In this document: positions 37,276-46,517 of the stretch, piece by piece
Layout of the letters: each line of letters begins with the position of its first letter
Numbering within the stretch: the stretch's first letter is position 1
Origin: Glaciecola blandensis
GTDB taxonomy: Bacteria; Pseudomonadota; Gammaproteobacteria; Enterobacterales; Alteromonadaceae
Assembly (NCBI RefSeq): GCF_031846165.1
Contig: NZ_JAVRIE010000002.1
Span: forward strand, 681,206 to 745,205
Direction of reading: 5' to 3'
Length of the DNA stretch: 64,000 nt
Position numbers and translations under genes: made by a program
The notes under the pieces: generated by a model
Database searches by the model: none
Told to the model about the DNA's origin: nothing
Seen by the model: the letters and a program-made list of their open reading frames with translations, nothing else

Positions 37276-38190
37276 CTAATTTAGCGCTTTATTTAGATAT
37301 CCAGAATGCTTATCGAGCATTGCTTTGGATGTAGTTACATCGCTATTAGTTAAGATCATCAGTATGGCGAGTTTAGCGTTATTGTTAGATTCAGCCAGTG
37401 TGGCCTTGGCTTTCTCTGCTGAACAGGTAGTCGCTTGCATAACTATATGCACTGCTCTGGCAAGAAGTTTCTCGTTCGTGGCATTCACATCGACCATTAA
37501 ATTTGAGTACGTTTTACCCAGTTTTATCATCGTTGTCGTGCTAATCATATTAAGGATAAGCTTCTGAGCAGTGCCGGACTTCATTCGCGTTGAGCCCGTT
37601 AGTACCTCAGGCCCAACATTGGCAACAATACCAATATTAGCTAACTTAAGTAGTGGGGCATCTGGGTTGCACACAATACAAGCTGTGGCGCAGGAGAGCG
37701 AATTTGCATATTCTATAGCACCTAACACATAGGGAGTACGTCCACTCGCGGCTAAACCGATGACGATGTCTTTTGAGCTCAGTGATATATTAATAAGATC
37801 TCGTTTGCCGCTAAGTGCATCATCTTCAGCACCCTCGACGGCATGAATTAATGCCTTCTCTCCGCCAGCAATAATGCCAACAACTAGGTCATCAGGCACA
37901 CTGAACGTGGGTCGACATTCAACGGCATCAAGAATTCCTAAGCGCCCACTTGTACCTGCACCTATGTAGATTAGCCTTCCTCCTTGAGACAAGGCATGCG
38001 CGCTAGCATCAACCGCTTCGGCTATGTCATCTAATGAATTGGAAATAGCATATGGAACCGTTTTGTCCTGATCATTTATGACTTTTAACGCATCGATGGT
38101 GGACATGCTATCAATATCCATACTTTCACGCAGACGTGTTTCAGAAGGGATTGATTGGATTTCCTGTCGGATTTTGTCTGTTTTGTCCAT
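37276..38190 (-). CDS. murQ: N-acetylmuramic acid 6-phosphate etherase
   Basis: MurQ cleaves the lactyl ether of MurNAc-6-phosphate, giving GlcNAc-6-phosphate and D-lactate in the cytoplasm. The 304-residue protein matches E. coli MurQ closely: SIS-domain core GRLIYIGAGTSGRLGILDA, active-site Glu91 (E. coli Glu83, in AVEC) and Glu122 (E. coli Glu114, in GAEDD), plus IGLAASGRTPYV and GSTRMKSGTAQK. It follows the sodium:solute symporter gene after two bases, so the two are one operon. There is no PTS MurP here, hence MurNAc-6-phosphate must be made by a kinase, for which the nearby BadF-type gene is the candidate. Confidence 0.96.
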   Translation of the reverse strand: MDKTDKIRQEIQSIPSETRLRESMDIDSMSTIDALKVINDQDKTVPYAISNSLDDIAEAVDASAHALSQGGRLIYIGAGTSGRLGILDAVECRPTFSVPDDLVVGIIAGGEKALIHAVEGAEDDALSGKRDLINISLSSKDIVIGLAASGRTPYVLGAIEYANSLSCATACIVCNPDAPLLKLANIGIVANVGPEVLTGSTRMKSGTAQKLILNMISTTTMIKLGKTYSNLMVDVNATNEKLLARAVHIVMQATTCSAEKAKATLAESNNNAKLAILMILTNSDVTTSKAMLDKHSGYLNKALN

Positions 38191-38192
38191 GC

Positions 38193-39791
38193 TTAACTTC
38201 TCTCTTTTTCAATACTGATAGAGCCAGACGTCATTGCATTGCTTTTTCCTAGTAGACATACACATGTCGCGATGAAAGTCGCAATGACTAGTTGCCAAGA
38301 AAACCCAAGGCTAAATTGATATTGTTCATCAAGGTAAAGTGACATCACGCCGGGTTGCAATAAAACTGGGATACTAAAGCCAACAATCAATGAAAATAGA
38401 ATGGATGTTGGTGAGCCTCGGCTGCTAAATAAGGCAGTGAAATACACGCCAAGCAATCCACTATACGAAAAAACCATTACACTCAGAGCAAAGGCGAGTA
38501 AAGGCATGTCTGTATGTTGCTGCCAGTAATAACAAAGTGCCGCCATCCCGCTTAAGCACAAGGCAACAATAACCATACTGATTCTGCCAGCTTTTACTAT
38601 GTGTTGCTCACTAAGACGCTTGCCTCTATTCTCCATCAGTCCACGATATATATCTTGAACAGCCACAGAGGACATAGAGTTTAAGCCTGAATTCAGAGTT
38701 GACAGTGCTGCAGCAACTATCCCAATAGTCACAATCGCTTTAATACCATTCGGAAGGTCAGTGAGCACGTAGTACATGAAGATAGTCACTGTTTGACCCA
38801 CAAAAGTGGGGGTCGGAACATCACCGTTTGCAACGGCCTGACTCATCAGGTCTGGGCGTTGATAATAAACATATAACAACATGCCAATAATAACGAAAAC
38901 CAGTACGATAGGAATGCCGATGATAATTGACGAAGTCAGTGCTTTGGTTGCCTCCTTTGCGTTTTTGCAGGTAAGCATACGTTGGGTTACATCTTGGTCC
39001 ATGCCAAATGCAGCTATATTAAGTAACACAAAACCGGTGATTATCGACCAAAAACCAAAAACGCCACTGGGCGAAAAGTCCAATGAAAAATCAATCAGTG
39101 TCAGTTTGGATTGGGAGCCGTCACTTGGGTTTTCCAAAGCATGAATAATGCTAGTCAGGTCTGCAGGAATACTATATAGAAGATAAATGAGTACTAATAG
39201 CGCTGCGCCCACATAAACAATGCATTGAATCACATCACTATAAATGACCGTTCTGATACCGCCATAAGCGGTGTAAAGAAGGCCAATCACAGCGATTAGG
39301 CCAATAGAAAACAATACGCTGGTCGTTTCAATATCACCGAATAAAATCATAGCAATGGCAATTGCCGCCATATACAAGCGGGCACCACTCGCAAATAATC
39401 GGCCTACAAGATAAACCATACCGGCTTGGTACTTTGCATTATCACCAAAACGTTGCGCCAGCAATTCATATACGGTGTACACCTTAAACTGATAAAATCT
39501 TGGCAATAGAACTGTTGCCACGAAAAATGCTGCGATAAAACCCGCGATATTTGTAGCTAAGTAGCTTAAGTCACCCCGGTAGCCTTGGTCTGGCCCACCT
39601 AAGAAAGTGGCTGCGCTTTGAGATGTTGCAAGAACTGAAATCGCGACTACCCACATAGGCATCGTATTTCCACCCAGGAAATAGTCCGTTGAAGTTGCAG
39701 CCTTGCGATTGTAGAACCAACCGCTAACAAGCAGAACGAGTCCATACGTGGCAAATACGAACCAATCGATAGCAGAGAATTGATCAATCAT
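38193..39791 (-). CDS. sodium:solute symporter (SSS family), candidate MurNAc transporter
   Basis: The 532-residue protein has about thirteen to fourteen membrane helices and SSS/SGLT-type features: YFLGGNTMPMW at the first loop, TAYGGIRTVIYSDVIQ, and GIVAAALSTLNSGLNSMSSVAVQDIYR with the Ser residues of the second sodium site. Family members carry sugars, amino acids and organic acids with Na+. It is first in a two-gene operon with murQ, so MurNAc or a related murein sugar is the likely cargo. That assignment is inference from the operon. The organism's sodium-driven flagellum fits a sodium economy. Confidence 0.88.
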   Translation of the reverse strand: MIDQFSAIDWFVFATYGLVLLVSGWFYNRKAATSTDYFLGGNTMPMWVVAISVLATSQSAATFLGGPDQGYRGDLSYLATNIAGFIAAFFVATVLLPRFYQFKVYTVYELLAQRFGDNAKYQAGMVYLVGRLFASGARLYMAAIAIAMILFGDIETTSVLFSIGLIAVIGLLYTAYGGIRTVIYSDVIQCIVYVGAALLVLIYLLYSIPADLTSIIHALENPSDGSQSKLTLIDFSLDFSPSGVFGFWSIITGFVLLNIAAFGMDQDVTQRMLTCKNAKEATKALTSSIIIGIPIVLVFVIIGMLLYVYYQRPDLMSQAVANGDVPTPTFVGQTVTIFMYYVLTDLPNGIKAIVTIGIVAAALSTLNSGLNSMSSVAVQDIYRGLMENRGKRLSEQHIVKAGRISMVIVALCLSGMAALCYYWQQHTDMPLLAFALSVMVFSYSGLLGVYFTALFSSRGSPTSILFSLIVGFSIPVLLQPGVMSLYLDEQYQFSLGFSWQLVIATFIATCVCLLGKSNAMTSGSISIEKERS

Positions 39792-40099
39792 AGTTTTGTT
39801 ATTACAGCCTTTTTATTATTATTTTTGCTTTAATCATCAGCATGCTCGTAATGTGATATTCAACATAGAGTTGATTGACACATTTTTCTTATTAACCCAT
39901 TTATTGTGTTCAAACACAAGTTGTCCTCGGAAACTGAGTTGGCAATCAGCAATACAATGTGTACTACCTTTGCGTTCATTGATGTAGAATAAGCTAGTAT
40001 GATGATTTTGAGTCGTTTTTTATCCAGTCTCTACTCTGTTCATCGCTTTTTTAGGCGGTAGAGTTGGACAGAATACTATAGCTACACTAGAGGAAAATA
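39792..40099. promoter_or_regulatory. divergent control region between symporter-murQ and alr-kinase
   Basis: The 308 bases between the two divergent operons carry no gene. A perfect 7-2-7 inverted repeat, TTGTGTT-CA-AACACAA (39904-39919), is a plausible operator for a repressor that senses murein sugars. A TTAGGC/TACTAT pair with 17-base spacing (40051-40079) could be the rightward promoter, weakly supported. Confidence 0.45.
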
Positions 40100-41182
40100 T
40101 TGTTGGCGAGATACACCCACGCGCGAATCAACCTAGACGCACTTCGATACAACTTTACATCAATGAGTGAGCTTGCTCCTGCGAGTAAGCAAGTGGTGGT
40201 AATTAAAGCAAATGCATATGGCAATGGTGCTATTGAAGTTGCGCGTTGTCTACAGAGTGAAGTTGATTTGTTCGCAGTTGCTTTCTTAGATGAGGTGTAT
40301 GAACTTCGAGAAGCCGGTATCACGACACCTATTCTAGTGCTACAAGGGCCCCATCAAGAACAAGAATGTGAGTTAAGCTCTGTGCTCAATGTAGTTTGGA
40401 TGCTACATTTAGAGAGGCAAATAAATTGGATAAATAAACGCATTGAAAACAGAGAGATAAAAGCTAACCAACATTGGGTGAAATTTGATACGGGCATGCA
40501 CCGCCTCGGACTGGACCCCAGTGAATATGATCATCTAGCTGAAAGTTATCCCTATGTTTTTACTGAAGATGCGGTCATTGCGACTCACCTTGCGCGGGCC
40601 GATGAGCCTGAGTGTGAGAATGCTCAAGACGTTGTGAACGCTTTTTTATTATCAATGCAAGACAAACATCAAAACCTATCAATTGCGAATTCGGCGGCAA
40701 ATATCAGTCTGCCGTCGGCAGCAGCGGTGTATAACCGTATGGGGATTTCGTTATATGGCAGTTCACCTTTCGAAAAAGAGCAGGTGTCACCAGATTTAAA
40801 ACCCGTTATGACCTTAAAAAGTGAGGTCATTGCTTTGCGTGATCTCGCAGCTGGAGAGTCTGTGGGATATGGTGCAACTTGGACAGCGAGTAAACCATCT
40901 ACTATTGCCACAGTTGCTATCGGCTACGCTGACGGCTATCCGCGCCATGCGCCTATAGGCACTCCTGCTTTGTTTAACGGGAAAAAGGCTTTCTTAGTCG
41001 GGCGCGTTTCAATGGATATGCTTACATTCGATGTAAGTGGGTTAGATGATATTGATATTGGTACTGAAGTGGAGCTTTGGGGTGAAAACTTACCAATAAA
41101 TGAGGTGGCAGCAAAGATTGGCACTATCGGATATGAGTTAATGACAAGGGTGTCGGCGCGCGTGCCGCGTAAATATGACTAA
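40100..41182 (+). CDS. alr: alanine racemase
   Basis: The 360-residue PLP enzyme interconverts L- and D-alanine. The PLP lysine is in VVVIKANAYGNG, the catalytic Tyr of the second domain in GESVGYGATW, and the family signature around GRVSMDMLTFDV is intact. The start is TTG (a second TTG, one codon on, is equally possible), with AGAGGA upstream. Many bacteria have one alr for cell-wall synthesis and a second catabolic one; its position beside a murein sugar kinase suggests the catabolic role of disposing of alanine from murein peptides, but it might be the only alr of this genome. Confidence 0.93.
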   Translation: MLARYTHARINLDALRYNFTSMSELAPASKQVVVIKANAYGNGAIEVARCLQSEVDLFAVAFLDEVYELREAGITTPILVLQGPHQEQECELSSVLNVVWMLHLERQINWINKRIENREIKANQHWVKFDTGMHRLGLDPSEYDHLAESYPYVFTEDAVIATHLARADEPECENAQDVVNAFLLSMQDKHQNLSIANSAANISLPSAAAVYNRMGISLYGSSPFEKEQVSPDLKPVMTLKSEVIALRDLAAGESVGYGATWTASKPSTIATVAIGYADGYPRHAPIGTPALFNGKKAFLVGRVSMDMLTFDVSGLDDIDIGTEVELWGENLPINEVAAKIGTIGYELMTRVSARVPRKYD

Positions 41183-41191
41183 AAGAATTAT

Positions 41192-42064
41192 ATGAACGAA
41201 GAATTTTATGTGGGTATCGACGCGGGAGGGACTCATTGCCGCGCATGCCTATACAACAGTGAAGGCAACGAGCTCGGCAATAGTATGAGCGGGCCAGCAA
41301 ATGTGTTTAGTGATTTTGATTCAGCTATTGCAAATATTCGTCTGTCAATTAATCGAGTATTAGCGCTGACAGACAAAAATATTCAAACAGCAGATCTGCA
41401 CATTTGTGTCGGTAGTGCAGGAGCTCAAGTAGAAGGTGTGCAGCAGTCCTTTGGTGAATTATCTCATCCTTACGCTTCGTTCTCATTGATAAGTGATTTA
41501 CATGCGGCATGTATAGGTGCAAATGTTGGTAGTGATTGCTCACTAGTAATCGTTGGTACGGGCTCATCGCTTGCGTCCTTTGAGAACCAACAAGTAAAGC
41601 AGTATGGTGGACATGGCTTGTTTCTGGGCGATGAAGCAAGTGGTGCTTATATTGGTCTGTCAGCAATAAAATCAACGCTTCGATATTTCGATGGTTTACA
41701 TAATGACAAAGCATTTAGTGATGCGATCTTAACGGCACTCTCATGTACTAAACCAAAACAAATCGTGGAGCATTGGACACGTAGACCTGCAGCTGATTAT
41801 GCGGCTTTGCTACCTGTCGTGCAGCGTTTGGCAGAGGAAGGCAACAAAAGTGCGCAAGATTTGATTACTGCCGGACTCGATTATTTGCGAGATGTGATTG
41901 TTGGCAATGGATTACACGCTAAAGCGCCTTTATACATGCTCGGCGGGTTAAGTGACATGTACAAAGGTGGCTTGGAAGCAGCTCTCGGAGTATGTATCGC
42001 CAGCCCACAGCATAGCCCAGAATATGGTGCATTTTTGTATGCCAAGTTGATGTTAAACAAGTAG
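41192..42064 (+). CDS. BadF/BadG/BcrA-family sugar kinase, candidate MurNAc/GlcNAc kinase
   Basis: The 290-residue ASKHA kinase has the phosphate-1 loop GIDAGGTHCRA (8-18), phosphate-2 segment VGTGSS and the GHGLFLGDEASGAYIG motif of N-acetylglucosamine-type kinases. Relatives include the GlcN/GlcNAc kinases of gammaproteobacteria and MurK of Clostridium, which phosphorylates both MurNAc and GlcNAc. Following alr by 9 bases and divergent from murQ, it is the best candidate to make MurNAc-6-phosphate for MurQ. Specificity for MurNAc is inferred from context; GlcNAc or GlcN are alternatives. Confidence 0.85.
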   Translation: MNEEFYVGIDAGGTHCRACLYNSEGNELGNSMSGPANVFSDFDSAIANIRLSINRVLALTDKNIQTADLHICVGSAGAQVEGVQQSFGELSHPYASFSLISDLHAACIGANVGSDCSLVIVGTGSSLASFENQQVKQYGGHGLFLGDEASGAYIGLSAIKSTLRYFDGLHNDKAFSDAILTALSCTKPKQIVEHWTRRPAADYAALLPVVQRLAEEGNKSAQDLITAGLDYLRDVIVGNGLHAKAPLYMLGGLSDMYKGGLEAALGVCIASPQHSPEYGAFLYAKLMLNK

Positions 42065-42163
42065 TCTGCTTGTCTATTAAAAATTTTAACCCGCCAGCTT
42101 TACCATGCCAAAGACAAACGAGTATGATAGCAATACTGTTTTCACGATTAAGAGAAATACATC

Positions 42164-43333
42164 ATGCTTAGCCATTGGGACGACCTACTATTGCTGGATA
42201 GCCAGCTCAGCGAAGAAGAAAAACTAGTCCAAACTAGCGCAAGGGAGTTCGCCCAAGCGGAACTCATGCCTGGTATTTTAATGGCTAACAGACATGAATC
42301 CTTTGATCCAACAATTATGCGTCGAATGGGGCAGGCTGGTCTGCTTGGCTCAACGATTGAAGGTTATGGTTGTGCAGGCATTAACTATGTTTCCTATGGC
42401 TTAGTTGCTCGCGAAATAGAAAGAGTTGATAGCGGCTATCGTAGCGCGATGAGTGTGCAAAGCTCGCTAGTCATGCATCCCATTAATACCTTTGGTAGTG
42501 AGCAACAAAAACAGAAGTATTTGCCCAAGCTAGCAAGTGGAGAATGGATAGGGTGTTTTGGTCTAACCGAACCAGATGCTGGCTCGGATCCAGCGAGTAT
42601 GTTAAGTGTAGCAAAGACAGTCGATGGCGGTTATTTGCTAAGCGGCAACAAGATGTGGATTACAAATTCACCGATAGCAGATGTATTTGTTGTGTGGGCC
42701 AAGAAACAAGAAGACGGTAAAATTTATGGCTTCATTTTAGAAAAGGGCATGGAAGGCCTAAGTGCTCCAAAAATTGAAGGGAAGCAATCGCTAAAAGCGT
42801 CAATTACCGGTGAGATTGTGATGGATAATGTATTTGTCACCGAATCTCAACTATTGCCAAAAGTATCGGGTTTAAAAGGCCCCTTTAGCTGTTTAAACAT
42901 GGCGAGATATGGTATTTCCTGGGGTGTTTTAGGTGCCGCTGAATTTTGTTGGCATGCAGCAAGGCAGTACGGTTTAGATCGTAAACAATTTGGTAAACCT
43001 TTAGCGCAAACGCAGCTTTTTCAAACCAAATTGGCCAATATGCAAACCGAGATCTCCTTAGGCTTACAAGCGTCATTGCAGGTCGGGAGGTTGATAGATA
43101 GTAAACGCTTCGATCCAGCAATGATATCTATGGTAAAAAGAAATAACTGCGGGAAGGCATTAGATATAGCCCGGCATGCGAGAGACATGCATGGAGGCAA
43201 TGGCATTAGTGACGAATTCCATGTGATTCGCCACATGATAAACCTCGAAACCGTTAATACCTACGAAGGTACATATGATGTACATGGTTTAATTCTAGGC
43301 CGCGCACAGACTGGCCTACAGGCGTTTTTCTAG
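42164..43333 (+). CDS. acyl-CoA dehydrogenase, glutaryl-CoA dehydrogenase-like
   Basis: The 389-residue flavoprotein matches the GcdH branch of acyl-CoA dehydrogenases, which oxidise and decarboxylate glutaryl-CoA to crotonyl-CoA in lysine and tryptophan breakdown. Seen in order are CFGLTEPDAGSDP and MWITNSPIADVFVVWAK (FAD/substrate loops), the RKQFGKPLAQTQ segment and the catalytic Glu in TYEGTYDVH (Glu368). The GcdH-type features YRSAMSVQSSLVM and this TYEGT motif favour glutaryl-CoA over straight-chain substrates. It stands alone, probably not part of the murein cluster. Confidence 0.88.
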   Translation: MLSHWDDLLLLDSQLSEEEKLVQTSAREFAQAELMPGILMANRHESFDPTIMRRMGQAGLLGSTIEGYGCAGINYVSYGLVAREIERVDSGYRSAMSVQSSLVMHPINTFGSEQQKQKYLPKLASGEWIGCFGLTEPDAGSDPASMLSVAKTVDGGYLLSGNKMWITNSPIADVFVVWAKKQEDGKIYGFILEKGMEGLSAPKIEGKQSLKASITGEIVMDNVFVTESQLLPKVSGLKGPFSCLNMARYGISWGVLGAAEFCWHAARQYGLDRKQFGKPLAQTQLFQTKLANMQTEISLGLQASLQVGRLIDSKRFDPAMISMVKRNNCGKALDIARHARDMHGGNGISDEFHVIRHMINLETVNTYEGTYDVHGLILGRAQTGLQAFF

Positions 43334-43339
43334 TGAGTG

Positions 43340-43363
43340 GTGGTAGGCCGTTAACGTTACCAC
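43340..43363. repeat. short inverted repeat at a convergent junction
   Basis: GTGGTA (43340-43345) pairs with TACCAC (43358-43363), and the stop codon of the leftward gene (43357-43359) overlaps the right arm. No T tract. Confidence 0.45.
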
Positions 43364-44205
43364 TTGCGCAACATATCGGTGTAAATTCTATCGTCCAGTA
43401 AACTGTCGCGCTGCAAATTGGTTTGCATCAGTTTATCGTATTCACCATTGCTACGAAGAGAACTGATACCTGTTTCGAACGTTGATATGATCTTGTTAGC
43501 CTCAGCATTTGCCTTTTGTATCGCTAGGGACACATCGACTTGCACAATTGCTTGCTTCGAAATATAGACGGGTTTTTCACCCACACTCGCGAGCAGGATG
43601 TTCATTTCATCAATCATTCGCTTGTCGACAAGTAGAAAATCAACTCTATCTTCAGCTAATTGTTTGATAACATCGAAAAATGATGGCGCTCTTGCCCAGC
43701 TGACGTCTCTTTCAGCGCGCAATACATCGGTGTTTGCGAAGCGGTTTTCGATACCGACTCGTTCACGGTACATTTGCTCTAAACGAATAATATTCTCAGC
43801 GCGTTGGTACCTTGATACGATATGCAAATTGACTTTCATATACGGCGCCGAATATACATAGTCGTCTTTCACATCGTTGAGTGAATAGTGGTCGTAATAT
43901 CCTATAAATTTGCCCGATTTCAAACCGCTTCCTTTCCAAGCTTGAGTCGTTGCCGTCAATTTGAGTGCTTCCGGTAGGTTGGCTAATGCAGCTCTCACTA
44001 AGTCCATTTGTCTGGCCGGTAGCTCGTGCTCGTCAATGTAGGTGGCGACTTTGTTGCCAACCAAACTTACGGTATTGGCGTTAGCCACATTAAGTTGAAC
44101 GTTTAGCAGCAAAAAACAGGCACAAATTAACTTTACACAAGCGGCTAATTTTAGTTTTGCTAGCAAAGAGATACGCTGAACATTTACAGGATACTGAAAG
44201 GTCAT
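43357..44205 (-). CDS. periplasmic solute-binding protein (family 3-like)
   Basis: The 282-residue protein has a hydrophobic N-terminal export segment (about 18-43, ending ANA/N) and the general layout of the SBP family 3 domain: a GYYDHYSLNDVKDDYVYSAPYMKVNLHIV stretch typical of lobe 1, and LAEDRVDFLLVDKRMID in lobe 2. There are no permease or ATPase genes nearby, so it may be a stand-alone sensor or a free binding protein; ligand unknown. It is weakly conserved in the motifs I can check, hence moderate confidence. Confidence 0.65.
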   Translation of the reverse strand: MTFQYPVNVQRISLLAKLKLAACVKLICACFLLLNVQLNVANANTVSLVGNKVATYIDEHELPARQMDLVRAALANLPEALKLTATTQAWKGSGLKSGKFIGYYDHYSLNDVKDDYVYSAPYMKVNLHIVSRYQRAENIIRLEQMYRERVGIENRFANTDVLRAERDVSWARAPSFFDVIKQLAEDRVDFLLVDKRMIDEMNILLASVGEKPVYISKQAIVQVDVSLAIQKANAEANKIISTFETGISSLRSNGEYDKLMQTNLQRDSLLDDRIYTDMLRKW

Positions 44206-44261
44206 TTTCTTACCTAAAAACCAAAGTTACTATCAATACGCTTAATTGCCCCATTTTGGAT

Positions 44262-45704
44262 TTATTCTCCAAAGGCGCCCGCTGCGCCTGGATAAACCAC
44301 GGGGCTCTCAAAACCATCTTTGCTTACACTGGCGACACCAAAGAAATAATTATCAATGACAACATTCTCTAGTGTTGCAGTAGTTACGTTTCCTACGTAC
44401 TTACTAAATTGCCACTGAGGGGCATCGGTTAAACGCCAATAGATCTTATAGCCCATAAGTTGTGGATTCTGTTCAGGATCAGCAGCAGCCCAGCTTAAGG
44501 TTGTAGAAGGTTGCACCGCACCGGCTATGCTGACTTCAGCGGGTGGTGTTGGTGCATTCGCCATACCTGCCAATGATACCGCGTTTAGCGCCGTCAATTT
44601 GGCCGCGTAATCAAAATTCACGCCATCGATGGTATCACCATATTTAATACCATTCTCTGTACGTAAGTCTTGATGCTGACGTTGATAGTGTTCATTGGTT
44701 TCCATGATCCGTACACCAGGGTAACCTAAATCGTTGAATGGGCGATGATGGCCCCCGCGACGAAAGCGGTCTAAACGGTATATCACCATTGTGTCTAAGT
44801 TCTCGATATAACGGTCTGCCATTAAATCAATATATCTGGCTAGATTGCGGCTTGGGCTATCAACTTCTCCACCAGTAAACCGTCTAAGGCGCGCCTCATC
44901 AGCCGTTTCGGTCTGGCGAGTGCCTTCTGCGAAGATTCGAGCGGTCGTATTATTTATGACGCCGTTGATACCTTCAATATTACCGATCATGTCGTTATTC
45001 AACACAGCTTTTAAACGCCAATTATTCTCTTGTGCGTATTCAGCTAGAATCTGTCCACCGAATAAGCCTTGCTCTTCCCCAGATAATGCCGCATATACGA
45101 TACTTCCGTGGAACTTATGCTTGCTGAGTAGACGTGCCGCTTCGAGTGTTCCTGCTACACCTGATGCATTGTCGTTGGCGCCAGGTGAGTCTGAAGTTGC
45201 GTCCATCACGTCACTGACTCGTGAATCGATATCGCCGCTCATTAGAACGTATCGACTAGGGTCACTCATGCCTTTTTGAATCGCAATAACGCTTACTACT
45301 TCTGTTGCATTAGGAATTCGGCGTTCGCCAGAAATGACTCTACTTTGAAAGAACACCTCCAAACAACCACCGCAATCAGCCGATATCTTTTCGAACTCTT
45401 CCTTTATCCAGCGTCTAGCCGCACCAATGCCGCGTGTTTCAGACTCTGTTTCAGATAAGGTATGTCTGGTACCAAAACTGACTAAGGTTTGAATATCTTG
45501 TTCGATGCGTTGAGCAGAAGCAGAACGCCCAATCTCATGAAGTAGTGCTTGGTCGGTGTAGGTTAAGCCTTGGGACCTTGAGGAGCTCTCTTGGCTCTGT
45601 GCATTCACCATTCCTGTGCTCACACTCACACTGAATGCGAAAACTCCAAGCAGTAATTGCAGTAAGCGCTTGTTGCCTTGCTGTCTTGTTTTGATTGTTT
45701 GCAC
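44262..45704 (-). CDS. exported M28-family zinc peptidase
   Basis: After a signal peptide (1 to about 35), this 480-residue protein carries an M28 aminopeptidase domain. Metal and catalytic residues are in SGDIDSR, GANDNASGVAG (bridging Asp), LSGEEQGLFG (catalytic Glu) and NNDMIGN. The last 90 residues form a fibronectin type III-like domain (PPAEVSIAGAVQPSTTLSW, with a YKIYWR strand). It would digest proteins or peptides outside the cytoplasm. Two Cys (in DCGGCLE) may form a disulfide. The start is GTG with AAGGAG 7 bases upstream, a strong site. Confidence 0.88.
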   Translation of the reverse strand: MQTIKTRQQGNKRLLQLLLGVFAFSVSVSTGMVNAQSQESSSRSQGLTYTDQALLHEIGRSASAQRIEQDIQTLVSFGTRHTLSETESETRGIGAARRWIKEEFEKISADCGGCLEVFFQSRVISGERRIPNATEVVSVIAIQKGMSDPSRYVLMSGDIDSRVSDVMDATSDSPGANDNASGVAGTLEAARLLSKHKFHGSIVYAALSGEEQGLFGGQILAEYAQENNWRLKAVLNNDMIGNIEGINGVINNTTARIFAEGTRQTETADEARLRRFTGGEVDSPSRNLARYIDLMADRYIENLDTMVIYRLDRFRRGGHHRPFNDLGYPGVRIMETNEHYQRQHQDLRTENGIKYGDTIDGVNFDYAAKLTALNAVSLAGMANAPTPPAEVSIAGAVQPSTTLSWAAADPEQNPQLMGYKIYWRLTDAPQWQFSKYVGNVTTATLENVVIDNYFFGVASVSKDGFESPVVYPGAAGAFGE

Positions 45705-45729
45705 AGAAATCTCCTTTCTTATTTTTTAT

Positions 45730-46425
45730 TTAAATAAACGCAAATGCATCGCCGAACAGATTATTAGTTAACAGGCCCGCGGCGCTAAATTCATCACGAA
45801 TTGTTGCCGACATTTCGAAGCGACCTGCTGTATAGACTTGATAATCTGCAAAGTTATGCACATCGTTTAATACTGCTTTATGCACCCAACCGACATGCTC
45901 TTGCCAGCTCTCGTCTGGATTTTCTACCACAGGTTTAAAGCTGAAATTTTGATGTGTTACTGCTAAAGCACTCAATTCTTTTGATTCATAAAGGTCGTCT
46001 GGGTTCTTTGCACCCCAGTACAATACGAGTTCACGATCGGGTTGAGTAGCTAAACAATCCAGTACTATCGACTTAGCGTAGGAATATCCAGTTCCGCCGG
46101 CAACCACAATAGCCGGTAACGTGGACTCACGAAGGTAGGCGTCACCATGGGCAACCTCAACGTTTAATTCACCCAGATTACGGCACTTTTCAAGCACTTC
46201 GTAGGCATATGCATTGCTCGGCTCAGCACCAATATGCAGTTCAATGATGCTACTGTCTTGTGGCGCATTGGCAATCGAAAACGGTCGTTTGTCTTTTTCG
46301 CCCATGACCACCTGACAATATTGGCCAGCTTTAAATTCAATGGGGTTTTCCGGCTTAAGTATGACTTTGTACACAATTGAGGTAAGTGCTTCTATACTCT
46401 CTACTGTGCAGTTTACTACGTTCAT
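45730..46425 (-). CDS. fre: NAD(P)H-flavin reductase Fre
   Basis: The 231-residue enzyme reduces free flavins with NAD(P)H. The flavin site RPFSIANAP (about residues 47-55, the RxYS/T motif) and the nucleotide-binding VVAGGTGYSYAKSIV segment are clear, and the end GDAFAFI is typical of the Fre/LuxG group. In E. coli fre lies next to ubiD, as here, and free reduced FMN is a substrate for the UbiX step that makes the UbiD cofactor. AAGGA precedes the ATG. Confidence 0.93.
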   Translation of the reverse strand: MNVVNCTVESIEALTSIVYKVILKPENPIEFKAGQYCQVVMGEKDKRPFSIANAPQDSSIIELHIGAEPSNAYAYEVLEKCRNLGELNVEVAHGDAYLRESTLPAIVVAGGTGYSYAKSIVLDCLATQPDRELVLYWGAKNPDDLYESKELSALAVTHQNFSFKPVVENPDESWQEHVGWVHKAVLNDVHNFADYQVYTAGRFEMSATIRDEFSAAGLLTNNLFGDAFAFI

Positions 46426-46517
46426 GTATATCCTTTTCGTGCTTTAGTTGGCCCTCTGCATTGAGCCTTATATAGTTATTTGCCCATTATGACTTAAAAA
46501 AAGCCCTGAGCGGGAGT

